Assembly: GCA_016183655.1 (NCBI GenBank)
Contig: JACPEH010000008.1
Span: forward strand, 186,001 to 250,000
DNA from: Rhodocyclales bacterium
GTDB taxonomy: Bacteria; Pseudomonadota; Gammaproteobacteria; Burkholderiales; Rhodocyclaceae
Reading direction: 5' to 3'
DNA length: 64,000 nt
Notes under the pieces: model-generated
What the model saw: only the letters and a program-made list of their open reading frames with translations
Database searches by the model: none
What the model was told of the DNA's origin: nothing
In this document: in pieces, positions 52,185 to 64,000 of the stretch
Layout: every line of letters starts with the position of its first letter
Position numbering within the stretch: the stretch's first letter is position 1
Program-made: the position numbers and the translations under genes

Positions 52185-53582
52185 ATGCGCCGTCTCCTTC
52201 TTTTATTTTTTCTGCTGCCGATCCTGCTCACCGCCTGCGGAGAGCCGTTGCCGCCGCCTGTCGGCCAGAGCCGCGAGCTGATCATATTGACGCGCGACGG
52301 CCCGACCACGCTGTCGCGCGACGACAACGGCACCCCGGCGGGTTTCGAGCACGACCTGGTCAGCCTGTTCGCCAAGGAGCTCGGCAAGAAGCCGCGCTTC
52401 ATCGTCGTCAAGCACGACACCGAGATCGCCGACAGGCTGAAGGCCGGCAAGGCGCACCTCGGCGCCGCCTGGCTGACGCCGGCGGACGACCCGGCGCTAA
52501 TCGCCGGGCCGAGCTTCTTCACCAGCAGCAACGTCGTCGCCCAGAACGCCGACGCGCTGACGATCGACGCCGCCGAGGACCTTTCCGGACGACTGATCCA
52601 GGTCCTCGCCGGCTCCCGCCAGGCCGCGGCGCTGCATGCGATCCGCGACCGGATCGGCGACCTGCAGGTGGTCGAGGCCACGGCGGGCAGCGAGCTCGAC
52701 CTGCTCGGCCGCGTCGCCGAACAACGCGACACGGCGGCACTGGTCGATAGCGCGGTGCTCGACATCGCCTCCAATTACTACCCGCAGCTGCAGCACGAGC
52801 TGAGCCTCGGCGACGCGGTACCGATCGCCTGGCTGTTTCCGGCGAACACCGACCCCGAAGTGCTGCTGCGCGCGCAGGCGTTCATCGACCGCATCCGCGC
52901 CGACGGCACGCTGGCGAGGCTGACCGACCGCTATTTCGGCCACGTCGAGCGCCTCAAGCAGATCGACATCGTCCGCTTCATCGAACGCATGCGCACGCTG
53001 CTGCCGCGCTACCGGCCCGAGTTCGAGGCGGCGCAGGCCAGCACCGGCATCGACTGGCGACTGCTGGCGGCGCTGGCCTACCAGGAATCGCAATGGGACC
53101 CGCTGGCGACCAGCCCGACCGGCGTGCGCGGCATGATGATGCTGACCGAGGACACCGCCGACCACCTGCACGTCGGCAACCGCCTCGACGCCAAGCAGAG
53201 CATCCGCGCCGGCTCGCAGTATTTCTCGGACCTGCGCGACACGCTGCCGGGCTCGATACCCGAGCCGGACCGCACCTGGATGGCGGTCGCCGCGTACAAC
53301 CTGGGGATGGGGCATTTCAACGGCGCCCGCCACATCGCGCAGGGGCTGAAGCGGAATCCCGATTCGTGGTACGAGATGAAGACGGTGCTGCCGCTGCTGG
53401 CGCGGCCGCAGTATTACCAGCGGCTGAAATCGGGGAAGGCACGCGGCGGCGAAGCGGTGATCACCGCCGAGAACGTGCGCATGTACTACGACATCCTCAG
53501 CCGCTTCGAGCCCCGCTACCGCCCCTTCGCCGAGGCGGGCATGGCCGGGGGCGACGGTGCCGGCCCCGGCCTGCGGCGCTGA
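52185..53582 (+). CDS. mltF: Membrane-bound lytic murein transglycosylase F
   Basis: 465 residues. N-terminal lipobox (LLPILLTACG). An SBP-like domain (RELIILTRDGPTTLSRDDNG, GFEHDLVSLFAKELG) occupies residues 25-260, then the SLT catalytic domain: LLAALAYQESQWDPLATSPT with the catalytic Glu, then GVRGMMMLTEDTADHL and AVAAYNLGMGHFNGAR. It cleaves peptidoglycan at the outer membrane, giving 1,6-anhydro products, and is full length. Confidence 0.95.
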   Translation: MRRLLLLFFLLPILLTACGEPLPPPVGQSRELIILTRDGPTTLSRDDNGTPAGFEHDLVSLFAKELGKKPRFIVVKHDTEIADRLKAGKAHLGAAWLTPADDPALIAGPSFFTSSNVVAQNADALTIDAAEDLSGRLIQVLAGSRQAAALHAIRDRIGDLQVVEATAGSELDLLGRVAEQRDTAALVDSAVLDIASNYYPQLQHELSLGDAVPIAWLFPANTDPEVLLRAQAFIDRIRADGTLARLTDRYFGHVERLKQIDIVRFIERMRTLLPRYRPEFEAAQASTGIDWRLLAALAYQESQWDPLATSPTGVRGMMMLTEDTADHLHVGNRLDAKQSIRAGSQYFSDLRDTLPGSIPEPDRTWMAVAAYNLGMGHFNGARHIAQGLKRNPDSWYEMKTVLPLLARPQYYQRLKSGKARGGEAVITAENVRMYYDILSRFEPRYRPFAEAGMAGGDGAGPGLRR

Positions 53583-53630
53583 GGCAGGCGCTCAAGCCGG
53601 TGCTTGGGCGCACCCCGAGGGCACTTCATC

Positions 53631-53651
53631 GTGATGTGCGATGCACATCAC
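53631..53651. terminator. Palindrome between convergent mltF and serS
   Basis: GTGATGTGC (53631-53639), GAT, GCACATCAC (53643-53651): perfect 9-bp arms ending at the serS stop. No T-run; may act as a two-way terminator. Confidence 0.5.
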
Positions 53652-57670
<4,019 letters not shown>

Positions 57671-57674
57671 CTCG

Positions 57675-58742
57675 CTACCTCCCCGCCACCAGCGCGTCGG
57701 GAATGCGTTCCAGCGGCAGGATGCGTTCGGCGGCATCGAGCCGGATCGCTTCCTTCGGCATGCCGAAGACGACGCAGCTCGCTTCGTCCTGCGCCACGGT
57801 GCGCGCACCGGCGTCGCGCATCTCCTTCAGGCCGCGCGCGCCGTCGTCGCCCATGCCGGTCATGATCACCCCCAGCGCGTTGCGGCCGGCGCAGCGCGCA
57901 ACCGAACGGAAGAGCACGTCGACCGACGGCTTGTGCCGGTTGACCGGCGGCCCGTCGCGGACATCGACGATGTAGTGCGCGCCGCTGCGCCGCACCGCCA
58001 GGTGCCGGCCGCCGGGGGCGATCAGCACGCGCCCGGGAATCACCCGCTGCCCATCCGCCGCTTCCAGCACCTCGACCGCACAGAGCTGGTTGAGGCGCTG
58101 CGCGAACAGCGCAGTGAACTTCTCGGGCATGTGCTGGACGACGACGATGCCGGGCGTCGTCCGCGGCAGGCGGGCGAGCACGGCTTCCAGCGCCTGCGTG
58201 CCGCCGGTCGAGGTGCCGATGGCGATCAGGCGGTCGGTGGTCTCGGCCATCGCGCCGGCGGGCGTCGCTTCGGCTGCCGGCACGACGGGGGGCGACCCGG
58301 CAGCCCGGTACGCACCGACCCGGCCGAGCGCGCGCAGGTTGGCGCGGGCGGCACCGCGCACCGCCGCCACCAGGTCGTCGGCGGCATCGTGCAGGAAGGA
58401 CTTCAGCCCCAGCGTCGGCTTGGTGATGATCGAGACGGCACCGGCGGCCAGCGCCTGCATCGCCGTCTCCGAGCCCTTGCCGGTCAGCGTCGAGCAGACG
58501 ACCACCGGCGTCGGCCGCTCGGCCATGATCTTCTTCAGGAAGGTGATGCCATCCATGCGCGGCATCTCGACGTCGAGCGTAATCACGTCCGGCCAGGAGC
58601 GATTCATGCGGTCGAGCGCGAACAGCGGATCGGCCGCGGCGCCGAGCACCTCGATGCCGGGCGCCCGGGCGAGCACTTCGGAAACGACCTGGCGCACCAC
58701 CGCCGAATCGTCGACGACCATCACGCGGATCGGGTCAGCCAT
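57675..58742 (-). CDS. cheB: Chemotaxis protein-glutamate methylesterase CheB
   Basis: 355 residues. Receiver domain ([18 protein letters not shown], phospho-Asp in [15 protein letters not shown]). A linker follows, then the methylesterase domain with [20 protein letters not shown] (Ser), [17 protein letters not shown] (His) and [20 protein letters not shown] (Asp). It demethylates or deamidates chemoreceptors. The gene lies 4 bp before the next gene downstream. Confidence 0.96.
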   Translation of the reverse strand: MADPIRVMVVDDSAVVRQVVSEVLARAPGIEVLGAAADPLFALDRMNRSWPDVITLDVEMPRMDGITFLKKIMAERPTPVVVCSTLTGKGSETAMQALAAGAVSIITKPTLGLKSFLHDAADDLVAAVRGAARANLRALGRVGAYRAAGSPPVVPAAEATPAGAMAETTDRLIAIGTSTGGTQALEAVLARLPRTTPGIVVVQHMPEKFTALFAQRLNQLCAVEVLEAADGQRVIPGRVLIAPGGRHLAVRRSGAHYIVDVRDGPPVNRHKPSVDVLFRSVARCAGRNALGVIMTGMGDDGARGLKEMRDAGARTVAQDEASCVVFGMPKEAIRLDAAERILPLERIPDALVAGR

Positions 58743-58810
58743 GGGGCACCTCCTTCCGGCGGATCGGCCGGAGCCGGGGGTTGCCGCCCCCGGCCCTGCC
58801 GCCGCAGTGT

Positions 58811-59374
58811 TCATCCTGCCGCCGGGCAGGCATCAGCCCATCTCCCGGAAGCCGGGCATTGATCGAAATCCGCTGCTGCTCCGGCGACATGGCGGACCCA
58901 GACGTCGCCGCTGGCGACGTCGAAAACCAGGTGGCGATGCCCGTCGCCGGCCAGATGCTCCGCCCGGATGCGGAAGCCGTGCCGGCGCAGCAGGCGGCGG
59001 CCGGCCTCGATGTTGAGCCGGCCGACGTCGATCGCCTCGACCACCCCGCGCGACGGGCGCGGCGCGAACATGCGGCCGCCGCCGAACAGCTTGACCTCGT
59101 AGTCGCCCGGCTGCGTTCCCCGGGCCGCCAGTTCGCGCATGAACAGCGACAGCGCGCCATCGGCGTAGCGGCCGTCGCCGGCGTGCGGCGCGCTGGCGCG
59201 GTCGGGCAGCAGGTAGTGGCACATGCCGCCGTGACGCAGCACGGGATGCCAGACCGAAATAGCGACGCACGAGCCGAGCAGGGTGCGGATGCGCGTGCGC
59301 GCATCGCCGAACTGGAATTCGCCGGGGTCGAGGAAGAATTCGACCGGCTCCGGGCTGGACAGGTAGGCGGCCAT
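58811..59374 (-). CDS. cheD: Chemoreceptor glutamine deamidase CheD
   Basis: 187 residues. [20 protein letters not shown] contains the catalytic Cys of the GSCV motif, then MCHYLLPD with the His, and [10 protein letters not shown]. CheD deamidates receptors and can interact with CheC. The C-terminal 25 residues ([19 protein letters not shown]) are unusual. Its start lies 2 bp after the cheR stop. Confidence 0.93.
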   Translation of the reverse strand: MAAYLSSPEPVEFFLDPGEFQFGDARTRIRTLLGSCVAISVWHPVLRHGGMCHYLLPDRASAPHAGDGRYADGALSLFMRELAARGTQPGDYEVKLFGGGRMFAPRPSRGVVEAIDVGRLNIEAGRRLLRRHGFRIRAEHLAGDGHRHLVFDVASGDVWVRHVAGAAADFDQCPASGRWADACPAAG

Positions 59375-59376
59375 GC

Positions 59377-60207
59377 TCAGTCCCGCCGATAGATGGTCGG
59401 CCGCTCCTGGCGCAATGCCGCGGAGATGCCGTTGAGGCTCTCGGAATGGCCGATGAACAGCCAGCCGCCGCGACGGATCCGGCCGGCGACGCGGGCAACG
59501 ATCTCGCGCTTGGTCGGCTGGTCGAAATAGATCAGCACGTTGCGCAGGAAGACCACGTCGAACTCGCCGAGCGCGGTCAGCGGGCCGTGCAGGTTGGCTT
59601 CGGCGAAACGCACCTGGCGCCGCAGTTCCGGCGCCACGCGCAGCGTGCCGCTGCGCCGGCCGATGCCGCGCAGGAAATAGCGCCGCTGGTATTCCTTCGG
59701 CACGCCGTCGATGCGCTCGGTGCCGTAGATGCCGACTCGGGCGCGTTCCAGCACCTCGCGGCTGATGTCGGTGGCCAGGATCTCCCACGGCATGCCGTCG
59801 CCGAGGCGGTCCATCAGCACCATCGCCAGGCTGTAGGCCTCCTCGCCGGTGGAACTGGCGGCGCTCCAGACGCGCAGCGGGCGCCCGCCGCAGCCCCGGG
59901 CCGCCAGCTCGGAAAGCACCGGCCCGGAGAAATACTCGAAGTGCTTCGGCTCGCGGAAGAAATAGGTTTCGTGCGTTGTCAGCAGGTCGAGCATGCGATG
60001 GTATTCGTCGCCGTCGGTGCCGCCGGCGACCAGCCGGTAATAGTCGGCGAAGCTCTGCAGCCCGCGCTCGCGCACGCGCCGCGCCAGCCGGCCGCAGACC
60101 AGGTGCTTCTTGCTGTCGGCCAGATCGACGCCGGCGACGCGACGCATCAGGTCGCGGAACTGCCGGAATTCGCCGTCGCTGATTGCCAGTTCGCCGCCCA
60201 TCGCCAT
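59377..60207 (-). CDS. cheR: Chemotaxis methyltransferase CheR
   Basis: 276 residues. N-terminal domain (FRQFRDLMRRVAGVDLADSK, LTTHETYFFREPKHFEYF). The SAM-binding part has LRVWSAASSTGEEAYSLAM and FDVVFLRNVLIYFDQPTKRE. It methylates receptor glutamates using SAM. Between cheW and cheD. Confidence 0.96.
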   Translation of the reverse strand: MAMGGELAISDGEFRQFRDLMRRVAGVDLADSKKHLVCGRLARRVRERGLQSFADYYRLVAGGTDGDEYHRMLDLLTTHETYFFREPKHFEYFSGPVLSELAARGCGGRPLRVWSAASSTGEEAYSLAMVLMDRLGDGMPWEILATDISREVLERARVGIYGTERIDGVPKEYQRRYFLRGIGRRSGTLRVAPELRRQVRFAEANLHGPLTALGEFDVVFLRNVLIYFDQPTKREIVARVAGRIRRGGWLFIGHSESLNGISAALRQERPTIYRRD

Positions 60208-60223
60208 CCCCCTCGCCGGCGCT

Positions 60224-60769
60224 TCAGGACGCCAGCCCGGCGGCCAGGCCGCCGAGCGTCGCCAGTTCGTCGACCGAGAACACCTTGCTCACGTCGAGGA
60301 GGATGACGAACCTGCCGTTCACCCGCCCCATGCCGGCGATGAAGTCGGTGCGGATACGCGCGCCGAAGGCCGGCGGCGGCTCGACATCCTCGGCCGGGAT
60401 CTCCATCACCTCGTTCACCGCATCGACCATCACGCCGAGCGTCTGCGTCGCCGCCCCGTCGTCGATCCCGCCAGCCACTTCGACGATGACGACGCAGGTG
60501 CGCCGCGCCACCGCCGACGACCCCTGGCCGAAGCGCGCCGAGAGGTCGATCACCGGCACCACGGCGCCGCGCAGGTTGATCACGCCGCGGATCGTCGGCG
60601 GCATCATCGGCACCTCGGTCAGCGTGCCGAATTCGATGATCTCGCGGATCTGCAGGATGTCGATGGCAAAAACCTCGTGGTTGAGCGTAAAGGCCAGATA
60701 CTGCCGGCCGCCGCCGCCCTCGACGCGCGGCGCGCCACCACCGGCGACCACCATGCTTGTCTGTGACAT
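60224..60769 (-). CDS. cheW: Chemotaxis adaptor CheW
   Basis: 181 residues of the CheW SH3-like fold: YLAFTLNHEVFAIDILQIRE, VPMMPPTIRGVINLRGAVVP, GVMVDAVNEVMEIPAEDVEP. A glycine-rich N-terminal lead (MSQTSMVVAGGGAPRVEGGG) precedes it. It links receptors to CheA. ATG 60769 follows GGAGG. Confidence 0.95.
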   Translation of the reverse strand: MSQTSMVVAGGGAPRVEGGGGRQYLAFTLNHEVFAIDILQIREIIEFGTLTEVPMMPPTIRGVINLRGAVVPVIDLSARFGQGSSAVARRTCVVIVEVAGGIDDGAATQTLGVMVDAVNEVMEIPAEDVEPPPAFGARIRTDFIAGMGRVNGRFVILLDVSKVFSVDELATLGGLAAGLAS

Positions 60770-60781
60770 GCTGGCCTCCTG

Positions 60782-62422
60782 TCAGACGCGAACGTAGTCG
60801 GGGTCATCGTCCGGGATCGGCAGCAGCCTGCCCATCTCGCGCCGCTCGCCCGCCTTGCGCGCCGCCGGCACCGCCTTCGGCCGCACCGCCGCCGCACGCG
60901 CCAGCGCCCCTCCGCCGTCGAGCCGGAACAGGCTGACCAGCTGCTGCAGCTGCTCGGCCTGGCCGCTCATTTCCTCGGCCGTCGCCGACAGCTCCTCGGA
61001 GGCCGACGCGTTCTGCTGCGTCGTCTGGCTGATCTGGGTCATTGCCGTGCTGATCTGGCCGGCGCCGGAGGACTGCTCCTCGGAGGCGGCGGTGATCTCC
61101 TGCACCAGTTCGGCGGTTTTCCGGATCGACGGCACCATCGCGTCGAGCAGCGTGCCGGCCTTCTCGGCGGTCTTCACGCTGCTGCCGGCGAGCTCGCCGA
61201 TCTCCTGCGCCGCCACCTGGCTGCGCTCGGCCAGCTTCCTGACCTCGGCGGCGACCACGGCGAAGCCCTTGCCGTGCTCGCCGGCCCGCGCCGCCTCGAT
61301 CGCGGCGTTCAGGGCCAGCAGGTTGGTCTGGTAGGCGATGTCGTCGACGATGCCGATCTTGTCGGCGATCGACTTCATCGCCTCGACCGTCGCGCGCACC
61401 GCCTGGCCGCCTTCGGTGGCGTCGCCGGCCGACTTGCCGGCGATGCCGTCGGTGACCTTGGCGTTCTCGGTGTTCTGCGCGATCGAACTCGACATCTGTT
61501 CGATCGACGCGGTCGTCTCCTCCAGGCTCGCCGCCTGCTCGGAGGAGGCCTGCGCCAGCGACTGCGAAGTGGCGCTCACCTGCTCGGAGGCCGCCGACAG
61601 CGAGTCGGCCGCCGAGCGCACCTCGCCGATCGTCTGCGCCAGCTTGTCGACCATCGTCTTCATCGCGAACAGCAGGCTGTCCTGGTCGCCGCGGCGCAGT
61701 TCGACCTGCACCGTCAGGTTGCCGTCCGCCACCTGGCGGGCCACTTCGGCGGCGTAGAAGGGTTCGCCGCCGAGCTGCCGCGTCAGGCTGCGGATGATCA
61801 GCAGCGCGGCGACCACGGCCACCAGCAGCGCCGCGGCGACGCTGGCCAATACCTGGATGCGCGCCGACTCGTAGCTTTCCCTGGCCTCCTTGACGCCGTT
61901 GTCGAGCAGCTCGCCCTGGAACTTGGCGAAGGCGTTGGCGCTCGCCTGGTAGCTGCGCAGGACCGGGCGCAGCTCGCTGTTCAGGTAGTTGCGGGCGCCG
62001 TCGCTGTCACCGGCCTCGATCAGCCCGATCAGCCGTTCCTGGCCAGCAATGTAGCGCTGCCGGTTCTCGACGATCTGCTGCAGCAGCTCCTTGCCCTTCG
62101 GGTTCTGCACCACTTCCTTCAGCTTCTCGACGATGCCGCCCAGCGTGCGCCGGGTCTCCAGCACCGTTTCCTTCTGCCGCTGCAGGTCCTCGCGGGAACT
62201 GCTGAGCATCATGTTGCGCAGCGCGATGCCGATGCCGCTGCTGTGCACGACGATGTCGTTGGCCATGTTCGCGCGCGGCCAGCGTTCCTCGCCGACCGCG
62301 TGCAGCGAATCGTTGAGCTGCCCCATGCGCGTGATGCCGATGGCGGAAACGACGAGCAGGAGCATGACGACCAGTCCGAACCCGAGCGCCAGCTTGGTTG
62401 CAACCTTCATGTTTGCGAACAT
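60782..62422 (-). CDS. Methyl-accepting chemotaxis protein of the che operon
   Basis: 546 residues. TM1 about 10-31 ([20 protein letters not shown]). The periplasmic region is a four-helix-bundle MCP sensor (4[25 protein letters not shown]). TM2 ([20 protein letters not shown]), HAMP, then the signalling domain with [36 protein letters not shown] and [21 protein letters not shown] 45-residue C-terminal tail is basic and ends DPDYVRV, not the usual NWETF receptor pentapeptide. Start [11 protein letters not shown] was chosen from the membrane-anchor position. Confidence 0.94.
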   Translation of the reverse strand: MFANMKVATKLALGFGLVVMLLLVVSAIGITRMGQLNDSLHAVGEERWPRANMANDIVVHSSGIGIALRNMMLSSSREDLQRQKETVLETRRTLGGIVEKLKEVVQNPKGKELLQQIVENRQRYIAGQERLIGLIEAGDSDGARNYLNSELRPVLRSYQASANAFAKFQGELLDNGVKEARESYESARIQVLASVAAALLVAVVAALLIIRSLTRQLGGEPFYAAEVARQVADGNLTVQVELRRGDQDSLLFAMKTMVDKLAQTIGEVRSAADSLSAASEQVSATSQSLAQASSEQAASLEETTASIEQMSSSIAQNTENAKVTDGIAGKSAGDATEGGQAVRATVEAMKSIADKIGIVDDIAYQTNLLALNAAIEAARAGEHGKGFAVVAAEVRKLAERSQVAAQEIGELAGSSVKTAEKAGTLLDAMVPSIRKTAELVQEITAASEEQSSGAGQISTAMTQISQTTQQNASASEELSATAEEMSGQAEQLQQLVSLFRLDGGGALARAAAVRPKAVPAARKAGERREMGRLLPIPDDDPDYVRV

Positions 62423-62460
62423 TTTCTTGCCTCCTGGAGAACCCTGGATGAATGAACCGC

Positions 62461-64000
62461 TCACGCCGCCGGCGTGTGCGCCAGAACCTTTGCGCCGGCC
62501 GGAGCCGCCGCGCCGTGCACCAACTGGGCGACGTCGAGGATCAACGCCACCTCGCCGCTGCCGAGAATGGTCGAGCCGGAAATGCCGCTGACCCCGGCAA
62601 AGAGCCGCCCGAGCGGCTTGATCACCGTCTGGCACTCGCCGAACAGGCGGTCGACGGCGATCCCCGCCTTGCGCCCGCCGAAACGCACGACGACGATGTT
62701 CTGCCGCGGCGGTTCGTCGCCGGCGACGGCGAACACCCGGCGCAGGCGCAGGAAGGGCAGCACCTCGCCGCGCAGGTTCAGGTAGTCGGCGCCGGCCGCG
62801 CCGTCCGGCAGCTCGATGCACTCGACGACGGTGTCGAGCGGCACGATGAAGGTGGCCGGGCCGACGCCGACCTGGAAGCCGTCGATGATCGCCAGCGTCA
62901 GCGGCAGGCAGATGCGCATCGTCGTTCCCCGGCCCGGCGCGCTGTCGATGTCGAGCGTGCCGCGCAAGGCCTCGACGTTGCTCTTCACCACGTCCATGCC
63001 GACGCCGCGCCCGGACAGGTTGGTCACCTGCTCGGCGGTCGAGAAGCCGGGTTCGAGGATCAGGCGGTGGATGTCGGCCGGCGACAGGTTGGCCTCGGCC
63101 GAGACCAGCCCCTTGTCGACCGCCTTCTGCAGGATGCGCGCGGCGTTCAGCCCGCCGCCGTCGTCGGCGACCTCGATGACGATGCTGCCCGACTCGTGGT
63201 AGGCATTGAGCGACACCGTGCCGCGCGCCGGCTTGCCCGCCGCGGTACGCTGCTCCGGCGACTCGATGCCGTGGTCGATGGCGTTGCGCACGAGGTGCAT
63301 CAGCGGGTCGCCGATCTTCTCGACCATCGACTTGTCGAGCTCGGCGTCGGCACCGCTGATCGTCAGTTCGATATCCTTGCCCAGCTCGCGGGCGACGTCG
63401 CGGACGACGCGCGGGAAGCGGCCGAAGACCTCGCCGATCGGCGTCATGCGCAGGCGCAGCGCGGAATCGCGCACGTCCTCGACCAGCCGCAGCAGGTTCG
63501 ACGCCGCCTCCTGCAGCTCGCGCTGGTTCGCCCGCCTGGCCTGCAGCTGCGTCGCCGCACCGGCAATGACCAGCTCGCCGACCTGGTCGATCAAGGCATC
63601 GAGCCGGTCGGCCGGGATCTTCATGCTCTTCGCCTCGCTGCTGCGCCGCTCCTCGACCTTCTTCTGCCGCGCCAGTGCGGCGTCGACCACCGCCGGCTGC
63701 ACCGCGCCCTGGCCGACCAGCACCTCGCCCAGGCGAAGCGGCGCCGTCACCGCCTGCTGCACGGCGAGCGCCCGCGCCAGCTCGTTCTCGGTAATGCTGC
63801 CGCAGGCGACGAGCAGCTCGCCGAGACGGAACTTGTCCTCGCCGGAGTCCTCGATCAGCGCCATGAAATCTTCCATGCGGCTGTGCGGCGGCAGGATCGT
63901 GATCCGCGACTGATCGAGCACGAATTCGAAGACGCTTTCGATTTCGGCCTTGCTGGCACCGCTCTTCAGCGCCACCTCGAAGCCGACGTAACACAGTTCC
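62461..64000 (-). CDS. cheA: Chemotaxis histidine kinase CheA (5' end outside window)
   Basis: The window cuts the gene; its readable part is 512 codons, starting [14 protein letters not shown]. Before the kinase core, two MshEN-like repeats occur: [20 protein letters not shown] and [20 protein letters not shown]. Then come the P3 dimerisation domain, the P4 ATP domain ([45 protein letters not shown]) and the P5 CheW-like domain ([17 protein letters not shown]). The P1 phosphotransfer domain lies beyond the edge. First gene of the seen part of the operon, 38 bp before the MCP. Confidence 0.95.
   Translation of the reverse strand, partial: ELCYVGFEVALKSGASKAEIESVFEFVLDQSRITILPPHSRMEDFMALIEDSGEDKFRLGELLVACGSITENELARALAVQQAVTAPLRLGEVLVGQGAVQPAVVDAALARQKKVEERRSSEAKSMKIPADRLDALIDQVGELVIAGAATQLQARRANQRELQEAASNLLRLVEDVRDSALRLRMTPIGEVFGRFPRVVRDVARELGKDIELTISGADAELDKSMVEKIGDPLMHLVRNAIDHGIESPEQRTAAGKPARGTVSLNAYHESGSIVIEVADDGGGLNAARILQKAVDKGLVSAEANLSPADIHRLILEPGFSTAEQVTNLSGRGVGMDVVKSNVEALRGTLDIDSAPGRGTTMRICLPLTLAIIDGFQVGVGPATFIVPLDTVVECIELPDGAAGADYLNLRGEVLPFLRLRRVFAVAGDEPPRQNIVVVRFGGRKAGIAVDRLFGECQTVIKPLGRLFAGVSGISGSTILGSGEVALILDVAQLVHGAAAPAGAKVLAHTPAA

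Noticed and set aside
60782-63994. Single long fusion of cheA and the chemoreceptor
   Set aside because: The upper part is an out-of-frame shadow of cheA; the MCP begins at its own membrane anchor at 62422 and cheA has its own stop at 62461.

Overview
This is a high-GC, gene-dense chromosomal window from a Gram-negative bacterium. It is most likely a betaproteobacterium of the Rhodocyclales type. That placement is an inference from codon use, the PedF/PQQ-associated alcohol-oxidation genes, a Hyb-type uptake hydrogenase, a TRAP/Pxp locus and a large chemotaxis cluster. No rRNA, integrase, insertion sequence or CRISPR array was found. One tRNA is present.

Layout. 1-0.7 kb: the end of a BNR/beta-propeller protein and a MoaD/ThiS-like protein, followed by a MITE-like repeat. 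0.8-5.9 kb: a minus-strand accessory operon for PQQ-dependent alcohol oxidation (pedF cytochrome, MxaJ-like binding protein, YVTN propeller, cytochrome b561). It diverges from an AcoR-type sigma-54 activator, and a consensus -24/-12 promoter faces each way between them. 6-10 kb: DUF3617 protein, dienoyl-CoA isomerase-like crotonase divergent from an SDR across a 19-bp palindrome, a glycine-rich secreted protein and a DUF3568-like lipoprotein. 10.2-21.6 kb: a 5-oxoproline locus with pxpABC, a complete TRAP transporter, a second TRAP binding protein, a DUF1445 hydro-lyase, a membrane protein, a chemoreceptor and a divergent LysR regulator that ends inside a second MITE-like copy. 22-26.6 kb: a less GC-rich stretch with an OsmC-YcaO fusion and a two-gene AAA ATPase + RloB (Toprim-like) module that looks like phage defence. 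26.8-31 kb: PBP1A, an alpha/beta-hydrolase remnant, and ohr divergent from an RclR-like AraC regulator. 31-38.8 kb: htpG, a 4 x 132 bp tandem array, greB, a rifampicin-phosphotransferase-like PEP-utilising enzyme with its TetR, and threonine ammonia-lyase. 38.9-41.6 kb: hipBA and a poor region with repeat debris. 41.8-48.4 kb: hybOABC-hybD-hypC-hybE, a group 1 uptake [NiFe] hydrogenase operon. 48.6-55 kb: small conserved genes, an alpha/beta hydrolase, pit with its DUF47 partner, tRNA-Ser(CGA), mltF and serS. 55-64 kb: one minus-strand chemotaxis/signalling operon: cheA (cut by the window end), MCP, cheW, cheR, cheD, cheB and a hemerythrin-PAS-GGDEF-EAL protein.

How the parts work together. 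Several energy inputs feed the respiratory chain (PQQ-linked alcohol oxidation through c550 and b561, H2 oxidation through Hyb). A binding-protein-dependent uptake system is coupled to 5-oxoproline breakdown, with a chemoreceptor beside it. The final operon joins chemotaxis to c-di-GMP: the CheA linker carries two MshEN-like motifs, and the last gene has an intact EAL domain with a degenerate GGDEF domain. The points most worth checking are the CheA linker, the RloA/RloB pair, the paired sigma-54 promoters, the RclR-like/ohr operator and the nested palindromic repeat family.
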